This document shows, piece after piece, positions 54,204-63,900 of a stretch of DNA of 64,000 bases (position 1 is its first letter; each line of letters starts with the position of its first letter). Source of the DNA: Mycobacterium angelicum (GTDB lineage: Bacteria > Actinomycetota > Actinomycetes > Mycobacteriales > Mycobacteriaceae); assembly GCF_002086155.1 (NCBI RefSeq), contig NZ_MVHE01000023.1, positions 1 to 64,000 on the forward strand. The letters are read 5' to 3'. The notes beneath the pieces are model-generated. The model saw only the letters and a list, made by a program, of their open reading frames with translations. It made no database searches and was not told the origin of the DNA. A program made the position numbers and the translations under genes.

Positions 54204-55382
54204 TCAGCGGCAGATGATGTCGAACAGCATGCCCTCGATAGTGACGCCCGGCGCGAACGCGAACGCCACGCCCGTGCGGATGGGCTTGGTGAGAGCCGAA
54301 TCCGCCTGCTGCACCATCAATTCCAGTACAAACACCAGCGACACACTCAGCATGTTGCCGAACCGGGCCAGTACCTCCCAGCTGGGTGCGGCCAGTTGCG
54401 CGGGAATGGCCAGCGAGCGCGCCGATTCCTCGATGATCTTGGGTCCGCCCGGATGGATCGCCCACAGATCGATGTCGGATGTGGCTAAACCGTTGTCCCG
54501 CAACATCTCTGCGATCACCGGTTCGACACCGGCATAAATGTAGTTCGGCAGATTCTCGGAGAGCTCGCAGGTGATGCCGTTGTGGTTGACGCCCAGCACG
54601 ATGCCGTCTTCGGCGTCGTCGAGCAGCTGGCTGAAACTGCTGCGGATCACCACCTTGCCGGGTTCGAGTTTCTCGTGGACCTGGCTGGCGCCGATCACCA
54701 CCGCCGCGCAGCCGTCGCCGAACAGACTGTGGATCACCACGTCGTTGATGTCGTCGGCGAAAACGGCGTTCACCGAACATAATTCGAGGCACACCACCAG
54801 AGCCTTCATGGCCGGGTGGGAACGCACGTAGTTGGTGGCCGTTCGGATGGCGTTCATGGCGGCCGCGCATCCCATGAAGTTGACCACGACCCGCGATATC
54901 GACCGGGACAGCCCCAGCTGCTTGACGATCGCGGCATCCACGCCCGGAGCGATGAATCCGGTGCTGGTGACGAACACCAGCATCCCGATCTCGTCGACCC
55001 GGTGCTCAACCCCGGCCAGGGCACGACCGCTCACCTCGACCGCCAGCGGAACCGCATGGCGATAGAACAGCTCCATCCGCTCCCGGATGGTGGCCGGTTG
55101 CCGACGGAATGCGTCGAAGCCGGCGTCGAGCGGGTCGACCGCCATCCGGCGGGTGTCGATCATCGTCTTCTGATAAATCCGGGAAATTCGTTCGTGCTGT
55201 TCGGGATTGGTGAAACACCCGGCTACCCGGACGGCGGCGTCGGACTGCTTGACCGCCTGGGGCGGCGTACCGGTCGCGATGCTTTCGATCACCGCGATCG
55301 TGGTCGGCGGTGCGGGCGGCAGCTGGGCCAGGTCGAGGAGAGGGTCGACTCGCGGGACGCCGCCTTCGGCTGTGGTGCTCAT
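54204..55382 (-). CDS. pks18: Type III polyketide synthase Pks18-like
   Basis: This 392-residue chalcone synthase-fold enzyme has the triad Cys172 (VNFMGCAAAMNA), His310 (DLWAIHPGGPKII) and Asn343 (RFGNMLS), each three residues before the numbering I recall for M. tuberculosis PKS18 (Cys175, His313, Asn346). PKS18 extends long-chain acyl-CoA with malonyl-CoA to alpha-pyrones. The ATG at 55382 overlaps the desaturase stop by ATGA. The product could be modified by the two sulfotransferases downstream. Confidence 0.95.
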   Translation of the reverse strand: MSTTAEGGVPRVDPLLDLAQLPPAPPTTIAVIESIATGTPPQAVKQSDAAVRVAGCFTNPEQHERISRIYQKTMIDTRRMAVDPLDAGFDAFRRQPATIRERMELFYRHAVPLAVEVSGRALAGVEHRVDEIGMLVFVTSTGFIAPGVDAAIVKQLGLSRSISRVVVNFMGCAAAMNAIRTATNYVRSHPAMKALVVCLELCSVNAVFADDINDVVIHSLFGDGCAAVVIGASQVHEKLEPGKVVIRSSFSQLLDDAEDGIVLGVNHNGITCELSENLPNYIYAGVEPVIAEMLRDNGLATSDIDLWAIHPGGPKIIEESARSLAIPAQLAAPSWEVLARFGNMLSVSLVFVLELMVQQADSALTKPIRTGVAFAFAPGVTIEGMLFDIICR

Positions 55383-56854
55383 ACCGACCCGATTCCGGCA
55401 AAACCGGAAACCACGTAGCCGGCGCTGGCTTTGACGGCCGCGGGCGACAAATGCTCGCGGATGAAGCCCCACTTCAGCTCTTCGGCCTGGCGGGAGGGCG
55501 CCAACAGGTAGGTCCGGCACAGCTTGGGCAGCCGGTCGGTGAGGAAACTCTTCGCCGGAAGCCATTCGACACCGAACTTCGCCGCTTCTTCGCGCAACAC
55601 GTCCTCGGTGACGATGTTGGCGAAACCGCTGCGCTGGAACGGCAGCACGTGATGGACCCGGTGCGAACTCAGGCCCGCGGACAAGAAGCAGTCGACGTAG
55701 CGGTTCCCGACGACGGTCAGGTCGTTGGCGTGCTCGACCTGGTCTACCGCCCAGTCTTGGGTAAGCGCCAAATCGTCGTCGTCCTCGAACTCGTGGCTGG
55801 CCACCACCAGGAACGTGCTGACCCACAGTGTCACGACGAATTGCAGTGCCCAGGCCCAGAAGTCGCCGGCAAGCGCGAAGGCGACCATTTCACCGAGCAG
55901 CAGCAGGCGCACCCCGGAAGACCCGAGGAAATGCGGCAACGCGTTGCGCCAACTTCCGTAGCCCTGTTCGACGCCCACCTTGCGCGTCATGTTCCACACG
56001 TCGGCGAGGCGGATCGTCATGCCGGTCAACAGATGGCCGAACTTGTGCAGGGTATGGACGGGAATCCGATACAGCCGCGGCAGCCGCATCATCATCGTGA
56101 ACACGTTCTTCTTGATGTCCACGTCGCTTTGGGTATACGGGTGGTGCAGCAGGGTGTGTCCATCGGCGACCACCAGGGCCAGCGCGATGTAGTTCAGGTC
56201 GAAGGCGTTGGCGAACGCCCGGTTGAGGCCACGCTGCGCGCGATGCAATGCGTAATGGCCGTACCCGACCAGCGAGCTGCGCAACAGCACCATCGCAATC
56301 ACGAAGGCCCACAACGGCATCCAGCGCGGTTCGGCCAACCGCACGCCCTGAACCGCGAAATAAGCGAGGGCAAGCAGCACGACCACGATGTTGAACAGCC
56401 GGTCCATCCGCTTGATTCGCGCGGCCAATGCGGGTTCTGCCAGCCGCGCCTTGACCCGGTGCATCAGGTCGTTGTTGTCGTCGAAGGCGTACTGCGGGGT
56501 GTCCCGCCAACTGTTGAAGCCGTCTTTGAAAAGGAACGGCGGCGCATTGTGTTTCGGATGAATGTCGCGGGGAGTCGCGTCGCGGCCCAGCGCATACCGC
56601 TGCTGCAGAATCCGCTCAACCTTGGCGGGGTCCTTGTGATACGACTGGATGATTGCGGTGATGTCACGGTTCTTGGTTCGCCCGATGAAGAAGGCGCCGC
56701 CGGGATGCTTTGCGATCCAATCACTTAGGTCGTAGGCACGCCCTTTGTAGACCCACACGTCCGACAGCACGGGCGGCCTGCCCGGGGGCGGTCCAGGGCG
56801 CGGGCCTGCCAAGGGTAGGCCACGCTCCTGAACTTCAGGGAGGTCGTTAGGCAT
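55379..56854 (-). CDS. Cytochrome b5-fatty acid desaturase fusion, Rv1371-like
   Basis: This 491-residue membrane enzyme has an N-terminal cytochrome b5 domain (about residues 30-95; the heme-ligand motif HPGG is in WIAKHPGGAFFIG) and a C-terminal front-end-type desaturase with histidine boxes HYALH, HTLLHH and HRVHH. Hydrophobic spans flank the first box (FNIVVVLLALAYFAV, WMPLWAFVIAMVLL). It would introduce a double bond or hydroxyl into a fatty acyl chain using electrons from its own b5 domain. It leads the desaturase-pks18-sulfotransferase unit and may supply its starter acyl chain. Confidence 0.92.
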   Translation of the reverse strand: MPNDLPEVQERGLPLAGPRPGPPPGRPPVLSDVWVYKGRAYDLSDWIAKHPGGAFFIGRTKNRDITAIIQSYHKDPAKVERILQQRYALGRDATPRDIHPKHNAPPFLFKDGFNSWRDTPQYAFDDNNDLMHRVKARLAEPALAARIKRMDRLFNIVVVLLALAYFAVQGVRLAEPRWMPLWAFVIAMVLLRSSLVGYGHYALHRAQRGLNRAFANAFDLNYIALALVVADGHTLLHHPYTQSDVDIKKNVFTMMMRLPRLYRIPVHTLHKFGHLLTGMTIRLADVWNMTRKVGVEQGYGSWRNALPHFLGSSGVRLLLLGEMVAFALAGDFWAWALQFVVTLWVSTFLVVASHEFEDDDDLALTQDWAVDQVEHANDLTVVGNRYVDCFLSAGLSSHRVHHVLPFQRSGFANIVTEDVLREEAAKFGVEWLPAKSFLTDRLPKLCRTYLLAPSRQAEELKWGFIREHLSPAAVKASAGYVVSGFAGIGSV

Positions 56855-56931
56855 TCGTGTTTCCTCCAGGTCTGATCGGCTGCACCGATGTTGGGGCCAC
56901 GGCCTTGGAGAATTCTCAAAGGATTTTCGGC

Positions 56932-56973
56932 GAGAACCGGCCCGCAGACCAGCGGCCTTGCGGGCCGGTTCTC
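56932..56973 (-). terminator. Strong hairpin after lprF
   Basis: A perfect 15-base-pair inverted repeat: the arm at 56932-56946 pairs with 56959-56973 around a 12-base loop. It lies 35 bases beyond the lprF stop. No U-run follows, as is common for mycobacterial terminators. It also sits 78 bases before the desaturase start, insulating that operon from lprF. Confidence 0.75.
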
Positions 56974-57008
56974 AATCCGCTTCGCACGCTTGCGCGTTGC
57001 GATACCTA

Positions 57009-57857
57009 CTAGGGCGTCGGGTTCGGGATCGTCACCGGCGCACCCCAATTCGACAGGGTGATCGTGACGTGGCCCTGGTCCTTGTCGAGGACCATCCGCA
57101 CCAGATAGGGCTGGGTGGGCGTGGAGCCCCCGGCCTTCACGTCAGCGACGTACAAGGTGATCGGGAGCGTTCCCCCGCCCTTGCCGATCTGCGGCACCAG
57201 GGGATCGACCACTGCGGCGTCTATGGTCCCGGTCACTTTCACCGTCGCCACGCCGTCGATCGTTTCGTTGCCGGCAGCTTGCGGATTCTGGACTTTGCCG
57301 ATGACGGCCCCCAAGCCCTTGTCCCGATCCAGGACCACACCCGGGTCGTAGATCTTCACCGCGGGCCCCACCGAGGTGTAAGCGCCGGACTCGTTCTTGG
57401 TGTACATGGTCTTGTTGGTGACCAGGAACTGCTTGGAGACCGCCGGGGTCTGTGGCTGCAACCTGATCATGGCATCGCCGACGGCCTGGCCATTGCCCTC
57501 GGGCTGGTTGGTGACGTCGGCGTTGACACTCTCCATCGGGAGCGTGGTGATGTTGGTGGTCTGCAGATTGACGTGAATGGAATGCAGACCCTTGGTCGCC
57601 TTCGAGCTGTCCTGCAGGGTCTGTGCGGCCTGCCCCGACGGCGCACCCGAGGTCGCCGATGTCGAGCTCGCCGCCGAGGTACCCGAGCTCCCCGGCTGCG
57701 AAGTCCCGGAAGTTCCAGTTGTCGACTTCTGTCCGCAACCTGAAATGACCGTTGCGATAAGTGCCGCCGCAAACACGATCGCGACGGCTCCCCTGGTCTG
57801 AGTTCGGTGTGAAATGCGTCCGTGGGAGGTTTGCGCTTGTGAGATCAAGCCATTCAT
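57009..57857 (-). CDS. lprF: LppX/LprAFG-family lipoprotein LprF
   Basis: This 282-residue lipoprotein has an N-terminal signal with lipobox VISGC (near residue 42), a Ser/Thr/Gly-rich linker (about 45-75) and an LprG-like lipid-cavity domain (SSKATKGLHSIHVNLQT, NVVV-type strands, DPGVVLDRDKGLGAVIGKV, ITLSNWGAPV end). M. tuberculosis LprF binds acylated glycolipids and is linked to signalling through KdpD. The ATG at 57857 begins MNGLISQAQ, matching my recollection. The linker is longer than in M. tuberculosis. Confidence 0.94.
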   Translation of the reverse strand: MNGLISQAQTSHGRISHRTQTRGAVAIVFAAALIATVISGCGQKSTTGTSGTSQPGSSGTSAASSTSATSGAPSGQAAQTLQDSSKATKGLHSIHVNLQTTNITTLPMESVNADVTNQPEGNGQAVGDAMIRLQPQTPAVSKQFLVTNKTMYTKNESGAYTSVGPAVKIYDPGVVLDRDKGLGAVIGKVQNPQAAGNETIDGVATVKVTGTIDAAVVDPLVPQIGKGGGTLPITLYVADVKAGGSTPTQPYLVRMVLDKDQGHVTITLSNWGAPVTIPNPTP

Positions 57858-58132
57858 GGCCAGCCTTTGCTGAGTTATCCAACCGGAGGTAGAGGCAGCC
57901 GGGCGCCGCCCGCATCGTCGGCATGGACGGAACCGGGTAGCCACCGCCCATCCATGGTCGCGAGTCTCGGTGACTACACACCCGCACCCTGGTTCACCAG
58001 CAACGAACACCGCTAACTGCATGCCGTTGCTGCCACAGCATGTTCCCCAGATCACATTCGCCGGAGAGCGAGACAGTAGCACGCGGCCGGTGCCCGAGAA
58101 AGCGTTTCTTGCAGCCAGCTAACCTGAACCGG

Positions 58133-59353
58133 GTGAATCGCAGGGTTAGTCTGCAGGGCAACCAGACATCAATTCGCGAGGTGTGCGACGCCGGCCTGCT
58201 CGCGGGCGCCCTGACGGTGGTCTGGCAGCGCGGAGAAATCCTGCAGATCAACGAGATCGGGTACCGCGATGTCGAGGCGGGTATGCCGATGACACGCGAC
58301 ACCATCTTCCGGATCGCCTCGATGACCAAGCCGGTCACGGTCGCGGCCGCGATGAGCCTGGTCGACGAGGGCAAGCTGGCGCTGCATGATCCGATCGCAC
58401 GCTGGGTCCCCGAGCTGGCCGAGGCGCCGGTGCTCAACGACCCGCACGGCCCGCTGGACCGCACCCACCCGTTGCGGCGCGCGATCCTGCTCGAGGATTT
58501 GCTCACCCACACCAGCGGACTGGCCTACGGCTTTTCGGTGTCCGGGCCCATCTCGCAGGCATACATGCGGCTGCCGTTCGACGACGGCTCAGACGTGTGG
58601 CTCGCCGAGCTTGCCGCCCTGCCGCTGGTGCACCAGCCCGGCGATCGGGTGACCTACAGTCACGCCATCGACGTGCTGGGGATCATCCTGTCCCGCGTCG
58701 AAGGCAAACCGTTCCACCAGGTTCTCGACGAGCGGGTGCTGGGTCCGGCGGGGATGGTCGACACCGCATTCTTTGTGCGGCCCGAGGCGCGCGCCCGTGC
58801 CGCGACCATGTACCGGCACGACGAGCAGGACCGGTTGCGCCACGACGTGATGGGGCCACCGCACGTCAAGCCGCCGGCATTCTGCAATGCCGGCGGCGGC
58901 CTGTGGTCGACGGCCGACGACTATCTGCGATTCGTGCGCATGCTGCTCGGCGACGGGTCAGTCGACGGTGTTCAGGTCTTGTCGCCGGAGTCGGTTCGGT
59001 TGATGCGCACCGACCGGCTGACCGACGAACACAAGCGGCACGACTTTCTTGGATCGCCGTTCTGGGTTGGCCGCGGGTTCGGCCTGAACCTGTCGGTGGT
59101 CACCGACCCGACGAAATCGGCCCCGCTGTTCGGCCCCGGCGGTGTCGGGACGTTCAGCTGGCCGGGGGCGTATGGGACGTGGTGGCAGGCCGATCCGTCC
59201 GCCGACCTGATCCTGCTGTATCTGATTCAGTTCTGTCCGGACCTGTCAGTGAATGCGGCCGAGGCGGTCGCCGGCAACCCGGCGCTGGCGAAACTGCGGA
59301 CCGCACAGCCGCGGTTCGTCCGCAACACCTATCGCGCGCTCGGGTTGCTGTGA
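58133..59353 (+). CDS. Serine beta-lactamase-fold esterase (class C/EstB-like), Rv1367c-like
   Basis: This protein of about 406 residues belongs to the beta-lactamase/DD-peptidase fold family. The SxxK nucleophile is SMTKP in IASMTKPVTVAAA (about residue 64), and a YSH at VTYSHAID replaces the usual YxN tyrosine motif. Many relatives are esterases rather than beta-lactamases. There is no signal peptide, so a cytosolic esterase is likely. The GTG at 58133 is chosen on likeness; an ATG at 58040 is also in frame. Its start is divergent from lprF, 275 bases away. Confidence 0.88.
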   Translation: MNRRVSLQGNQTSIREVCDAGLLAGALTVVWQRGEILQINEIGYRDVEAGMPMTRDTIFRIASMTKPVTVAAAMSLVDEGKLALHDPIARWVPELAEAPVLNDPHGPLDRTHPLRRAILLEDLLTHTSGLAYGFSVSGPISQAYMRLPFDDGSDVWLAELAALPLVHQPGDRVTYSHAIDVLGIILSRVEGKPFHQVLDERVLGPAGMVDTAFFVRPEARARAATMYRHDEQDRLRHDVMGPPHVKPPAFCNAGGGLWSTADDYLRFVRMLLGDGSVDGVQVLSPESVRLMRTDRLTDEHKRHDFLGSPFWVGRGFGLNLSVVTDPTKSAPLFGPGGVGTFSWPGAYGTWWQADPSADLILLYLIQFCPDLSVNAAEAVAGNPALAKLRTAQPRFVRNTYRALGLL

Positions 59354-59376
59354 CCACGCCTAGGTGCGCAGACGAG

Positions 59377-59416
59377 TGTCGGCGGGCTCCCCACCGGTTG
59401 GGGAATCCCGCCGACA
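59377..59416 (+). terminator. Hairpin terminator after the esterase gene
   Basis: TGTCGGCGGG (59377-59386) pairs perfectly with CCCGCCGACA (59407-59416), and an inner TCCCCA/TGGGGA extends the stem. It begins 23 bases after the esterase stop and has no clear U-run. Confidence 0.7.
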
Positions 59417-59693
59417 GCACTTAGCACTGACTACATAGGCAAATTCAGTCAGGTTCTTACCCGGCGAGGTCGCCGAGGATGAACGAGATCTCGCAATGGG
59501 CCGTCTCCCTCTGCCGAGACGGACCCGGTTGTTCCATCTACATCACCCTTCCGAATCAATTGATTGATTATTTTTGTCGAGTTTCATGGTGCCGGTGTCG
59601 TGCGCCGGCTGGTATCCCACGGATGGGCGCATTTGGGTCCCTCCGGCGGGTGGACCCGATGTCCACCGATCGAGGGACATTAGGCTGTGCCGC
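59417..59693. promoter_or_regulatory. Promoter region of the FAD monooxygenase-cyclase unit with an AT-rich palindrome
   Basis: No gene is supported here. The perfect 12-base palindrome AATCAATTGATT (59554-59565), followed by GATTATTTTTG, is a marked AT-rich island about 130 bases before the monooxygenase ATG. It could be a repressor operator or part of a promoter. No regulator gene is adjacent other than the cyclase-ATPase itself. Confidence 0.4.
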
Positions 59694-60941
59694 ATGTCCG
59701 CCCCCACCGTTCTGATCAGCGGCGCAGGCATCGCCGGGCCGGCCCTGGCGTTCTGGCTCACCCGCAGCGGACATCAGGCGGTGGTGGTCGAGCTGGCCGA
59801 CGGCATCCGGCCCGGCGGCCAAACCGTGGACCTGCGTGGCGCGGGGCGGGTGGTCGTCGAGCGGATGGGGCTGCTGGACCGGATGCGCGAGCGCAGCGTG
59901 GATCAGCGCGGTGTCGCCTGGGTGCGGGAAGACGGACGCCGGACGGCCGAGATGCCGGTTACCGCCTTCCACGGCAACGGCGTGGTCAGCCAGCTCGAGA
60001 TCTTGCGCGGCGACCTGGCCGACGTGCTGTATCAGGCCACCGCCGACGAGGTGGACTACCGGTTCAGCACCCGCATCACCGAGTTGGCGCAGTCGGATGA
60101 CGGCGTGCTGGCGACGCTGTCGGACGGCACGACGGTGCGCGCCGATCTGGTGGTCGGGGCCGACGGACCGCATTCGGCGGTGCGCCGGCTGGTCTTTGGG
60201 CCCGAGGAGGAGTTCCTCCGCCCGCTGGGCGGCTACCACGCCTGGTTCACCGCTCCCGACACCGTCGGCCTCGACGGCTGGTTCCTGATGTACCAGGCCG
60301 CGGGCGGCCTGAACGCGTCGCTGCGCCCGTCGCACGATCCGGCGATCGGCAAGGCGGGCCTCGCGTTTCGGTCCGAACCACTGCAGTACGACCGCGGCGA
60401 CCTCGACGCCCAGCGTGACCTGCTGGCCGCCCGCTTCGCCGGTGCCGGCTGGCACTGCGACGCCCTGGTGGCCGCCGCGCGCCAGGCCGACGACTTCTAC
60501 TTCGACATGTTCGCCCAGGTTCATATGGACCGCTGGTCGTCTGGGCGGGTCACGCTGGTCGGGGATGCCGGCTATTGCGCGTCGCCGCTGAGCGGCATGG
60601 GCACCAGCCTGGCGCTGGTCGGGGCGTATGTATTGGCCGGCGAGCTGTCAAGCGCGCCGCTCCCGATCGCGCTGCAGCGCTATCAGCAGGTGATGCAGCC
60701 GTACGTCGATAGATGCCAGCGGCTGCCCAACGGCATCGACGGGTATGTCCCGAAATCCGCGACGGACATCCGGATCACGGCGCTGGTGATGAAGTACATG
60801 CAGCGCTGGCCATTTCGGTTGTGGGCCGAGCGTAAATGGTTCACCACGGCCGACGCCGTCGAACTGCCCGACTACCCCGCCGCAGCCCCTATTCTGGGAA
60901 CGGCGCAGACATTGGGACCGGATCGGCGGAGGGGTGGATGA
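59694..60941 (+). CDS. FAD-dependent aromatic-ring-type monooxygenase (PHBH family)
   Basis: This 415-residue class A flavin monooxygenase has an FAD Rossmann motif ISGAGIAGPALAFWL (about residues 8-22), the DG motif in VGADGPHSAVRRL and the FAD-ribityl GD motif in VTLVGDAGYCASPLSGMGT. It would hydroxylate an aromatic or polyketide-like compound with NADPH and O2. The ATG at 59694 begins MSAPTVLISG. Its stop overlaps the cyclase ATG by ATGA (60938-60941), so the two are co-translated. The substrate is unknown. Confidence 0.92.
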   Translation: MSAPTVLISGAGIAGPALAFWLTRSGHQAVVVELADGIRPGGQTVDLRGAGRVVVERMGLLDRMRERSVDQRGVAWVREDGRRTAEMPVTAFHGNGVVSQLEILRGDLADVLYQATADEVDYRFSTRITELAQSDDGVLATLSDGTTVRADLVVGADGPHSAVRRLVFGPEEEFLRPLGGYHAWFTAPDTVGLDGWFLMYQAAGGLNASLRPSHDPAIGKAGLAFRSEPLQYDRGDLDAQRDLLAARFAGAGWHCDALVAAARQADDFYFDMFAQVHMDRWSSGRVTLVGDAGYCASPLSGMGTSLALVGAYVLAGELSSAPLPIALQRYQQVMQPYVDRCQRLPNGIDGYVPKSATDIRITALVMKYMQRWPFRLWAERKWFTTADAVELPDYPAAAPILGTAQTLGPDRRRGG

Positions 60942-63900
60942 CGGCCGTACTCGTATGTCGCACCTGCGGGATCGAACCAGTCGAGAATGCCCGGTTTTGC
61001 CACGGATGTGGCTCACCAATTACCCAGAACGACACACCGGCCGAGTACAAACAGGTCACCGTGCTGTTCGCGGACGTGGTGCGCTCGATGGACATGGCGA
61101 CGGCGGTGGGTCCCGAGCGATGGCGCGAGATCATGGCCGAACTCGTCACGCGCTCGGCGGCAGTGGTGCAGCGCTACGGCGGCACCCTCGACCAGTTCAC
61201 CGGCGACGGCATCATGGCCGTGTTCGGCGCCCCGGCCGCTTTGGAGGATCACGCGCTGCGGGCGTGCCTGACGGCGCTCGGTGTTCAGGATCAGGCCAAG
61301 GACCTTGCCGTCGACATCGCTCGCCGGGACGGCGTCGATCTGCGGTTGCGGGTGGGTCTCAATTCCGGCCAGGTGGTCGCCGGCAAGATCGGTTCAGCTG
61401 GGTTGCGCTACACCGCAATTGGTGTGCAGGTCGGGATGGCTCAGCGAATGGAATCGGTCGCGCCGCCCGGGGCCGTGATGCTCAGTGAGTCCACGGCGCG
61501 GCTGGTCGAGGGCGCCGCGGTGCTGGGCGAACCGCAGCTGGTGCGCATCAAGGGCAACGACGAGGGAGTGCCGGCGCGCCAGCTGCTGAGCGTGCCCGGC
61601 CGGCTCGAGGGGGCCGCCGGCTCGCACTCGAGGTTGGTGGGCCGCGAGTGGGAAGTGTCGGCGTTGACCGCGATGCTGGATCGCTCGATCGGTGGACGCG
61701 GGTCTGTGGTTTCGGTGGCGGGGCCGGCCGGCGTCGGCAAGACCCGGCTCGTCCGAGAAGGCATGCAGCTGGCCAAAAGTCGCGGCGTCGAGGTGTTCAC
61801 CACGTTCTGCGAATCGCACGCGAGCGACGTCTCGTTCCGGGTCCTGGCGCGCCTGTTGCGCGCCTTCGGCCATTTGCGGGGTCTCGACGACGAGGCGGCA
61901 CGCGCGCAGCTGCGCGCCCAGGTCCCGGATGCCGACCCGCAGGATGTGCTGCTGCTCGACGAATTGCTCGGCATAGCCGAACCCGGAGTGCAGCTGCCCA
62001 AGATCGACCCCGACGCGCGGCGGCGGCGGTTGACGGCGCTGATCAACGCGGCCCAGCTGGCCCGCCGCGAACCCGCGGTCTTTGTGGTCGAGGATGCGCA
62101 TTGGATCGACGAGGTGAGCGAATCGCTGCTCGTCGACTTGTTCGCGGTGATCCCGCAGACCCGCTCGATGGTGCTGGTGACCTATCGTCCGGACTATCAG
62201 GGAGCGCTGGGGCGGGTCGCCGACGCGCAGACGATTGCCTTGACGGCACTTAGTGATTCGGACACCTCGACGCTGGTCACCGAGCTGTTGGGGACGGATC
62301 CGTCGGTGGACCAGATCGGCGCGGTCATCACCGAGCGTGCGGCCGGCAACCCGTTTTTCGCCGAGGAGATCATCCGCGAGTTCGCCGAACGCGGCGTGCT
62401 GGAGGGCCAGCGTGGCAGCTACACCTGCAACACCGACGTCGACGAAATACGTGTGCCGGCCACCGTTCAGGCGACCATCGCCGCACGCATCGACCGGCTG
62501 GGTCCGGCGGCCAAGCACACGCTTAGCGCAGCGGCGGTCATCGGGCCGCGTTTCAGCGCCGATCTACTGAGCAGCCTGGGCATCGACGCAGCGGTCGAGG
62601 AACTGATTGCCGCGGAGCTCGTCGACCAGGTGCGGTTCACTCCCCGCGCCGAATATGCGTTCCGGCACAACCTGATTCACGCGGTGGCCTACGAATCACA
62701 ACTGAAATCCGATCGGGCCACCATGCATCGGCGGCTGGCTTCGGCGATTGAAGCACGCGAGCCGCAATTGGCCGATCAGAACGCCGCGCTGATCGCCGAG
62801 CATCTGGAGGTCGCCGGTGATCTGGAGGTCGCCTACGGCTGGCACATGCGCGCCGGGGCGTGGGCGGCCCGGCGCGACATCAACGCGGCGCGATTGAGCT
62901 GGGAGCGCGCCATCCGGATCGCCGACGCCTTGCCCATCGAACACCCGAACCTGGCAGCCATCCGCATTGCCCCGCGAACGATGCAGTGCGGGCTGGCCTT
63001 TGTGGCGCGGGCCGACGTCGCGGGCGCCCGGCTCGACGAATTGCGCAAATTGTGCACCGCCGCCGCGGACAAACCGTCGCTTGCCATCGGCATGGCAGGG
63101 CTGGTGATGCATCACGCGTATCAGGCCCGAACGCGCGAGGCCGCCCGGCTGGGGTCCGAAGCCATGGCGCTCATCGAGTCGATCGGCGATCCGAACCTGA
63201 CGGTCGGGCTGTCGTTTGCCGGCATCTACGCCAAAGCAATGAACAACGAATGGGGTGAGACGCTGCGGTGGTCGCAGCGTGTCATCGAGCTGGCCGACGG
63301 CAATCCGGCTAAAGGCAAAGTCATCTTCGGCTCGCCGTTGGCGCTTGCCCTCACCACGCGCGCAATCGCCCGGTATTGGCTGGGTCAGTCCGACTGGCGC
63401 GACGACTTACAGCAGGCCCTGAGCATGGCCCGCCGCGCCGACCACATGTCCTACGCCACCGTGGTCAGCTATGTCTATTTCATGGGCATACCGGTGGGAG
63501 CGCTGAGGGCCGACGACGACGCCTTGCGCGAGATCGAGGATGCCCTGCAGATTGCCGAACGATCCAGCGACGACCTCGCGTTGGCGTTCGCGCGGATGAC
63601 GCTGGGTGTCGCATTGGCCGAGCGGCCGAGTGAGTCGGAACGCCAACGCGGACAAGCGGTTTTGACCGAGGTCGCCGAAACGTTCCAGCGGCACGGCCAC
63701 AACTTGGGTGAACTACCGCTGGTAAACGTCTACCTGGCGCGGGAGCTGGCTCGCGGCGGAGATCACGACCGGGCCATACCGTCGATGCGCGCCGCGGTCG
63801 AGAAGCTGATCCCGGACGGACAACTACTCGCCTGGGCGGTGCCGGCAATCGGCGTGCTGGTGGACACGCTGCTCGAACGCGGCGGCGAGGGCGACGTGGC

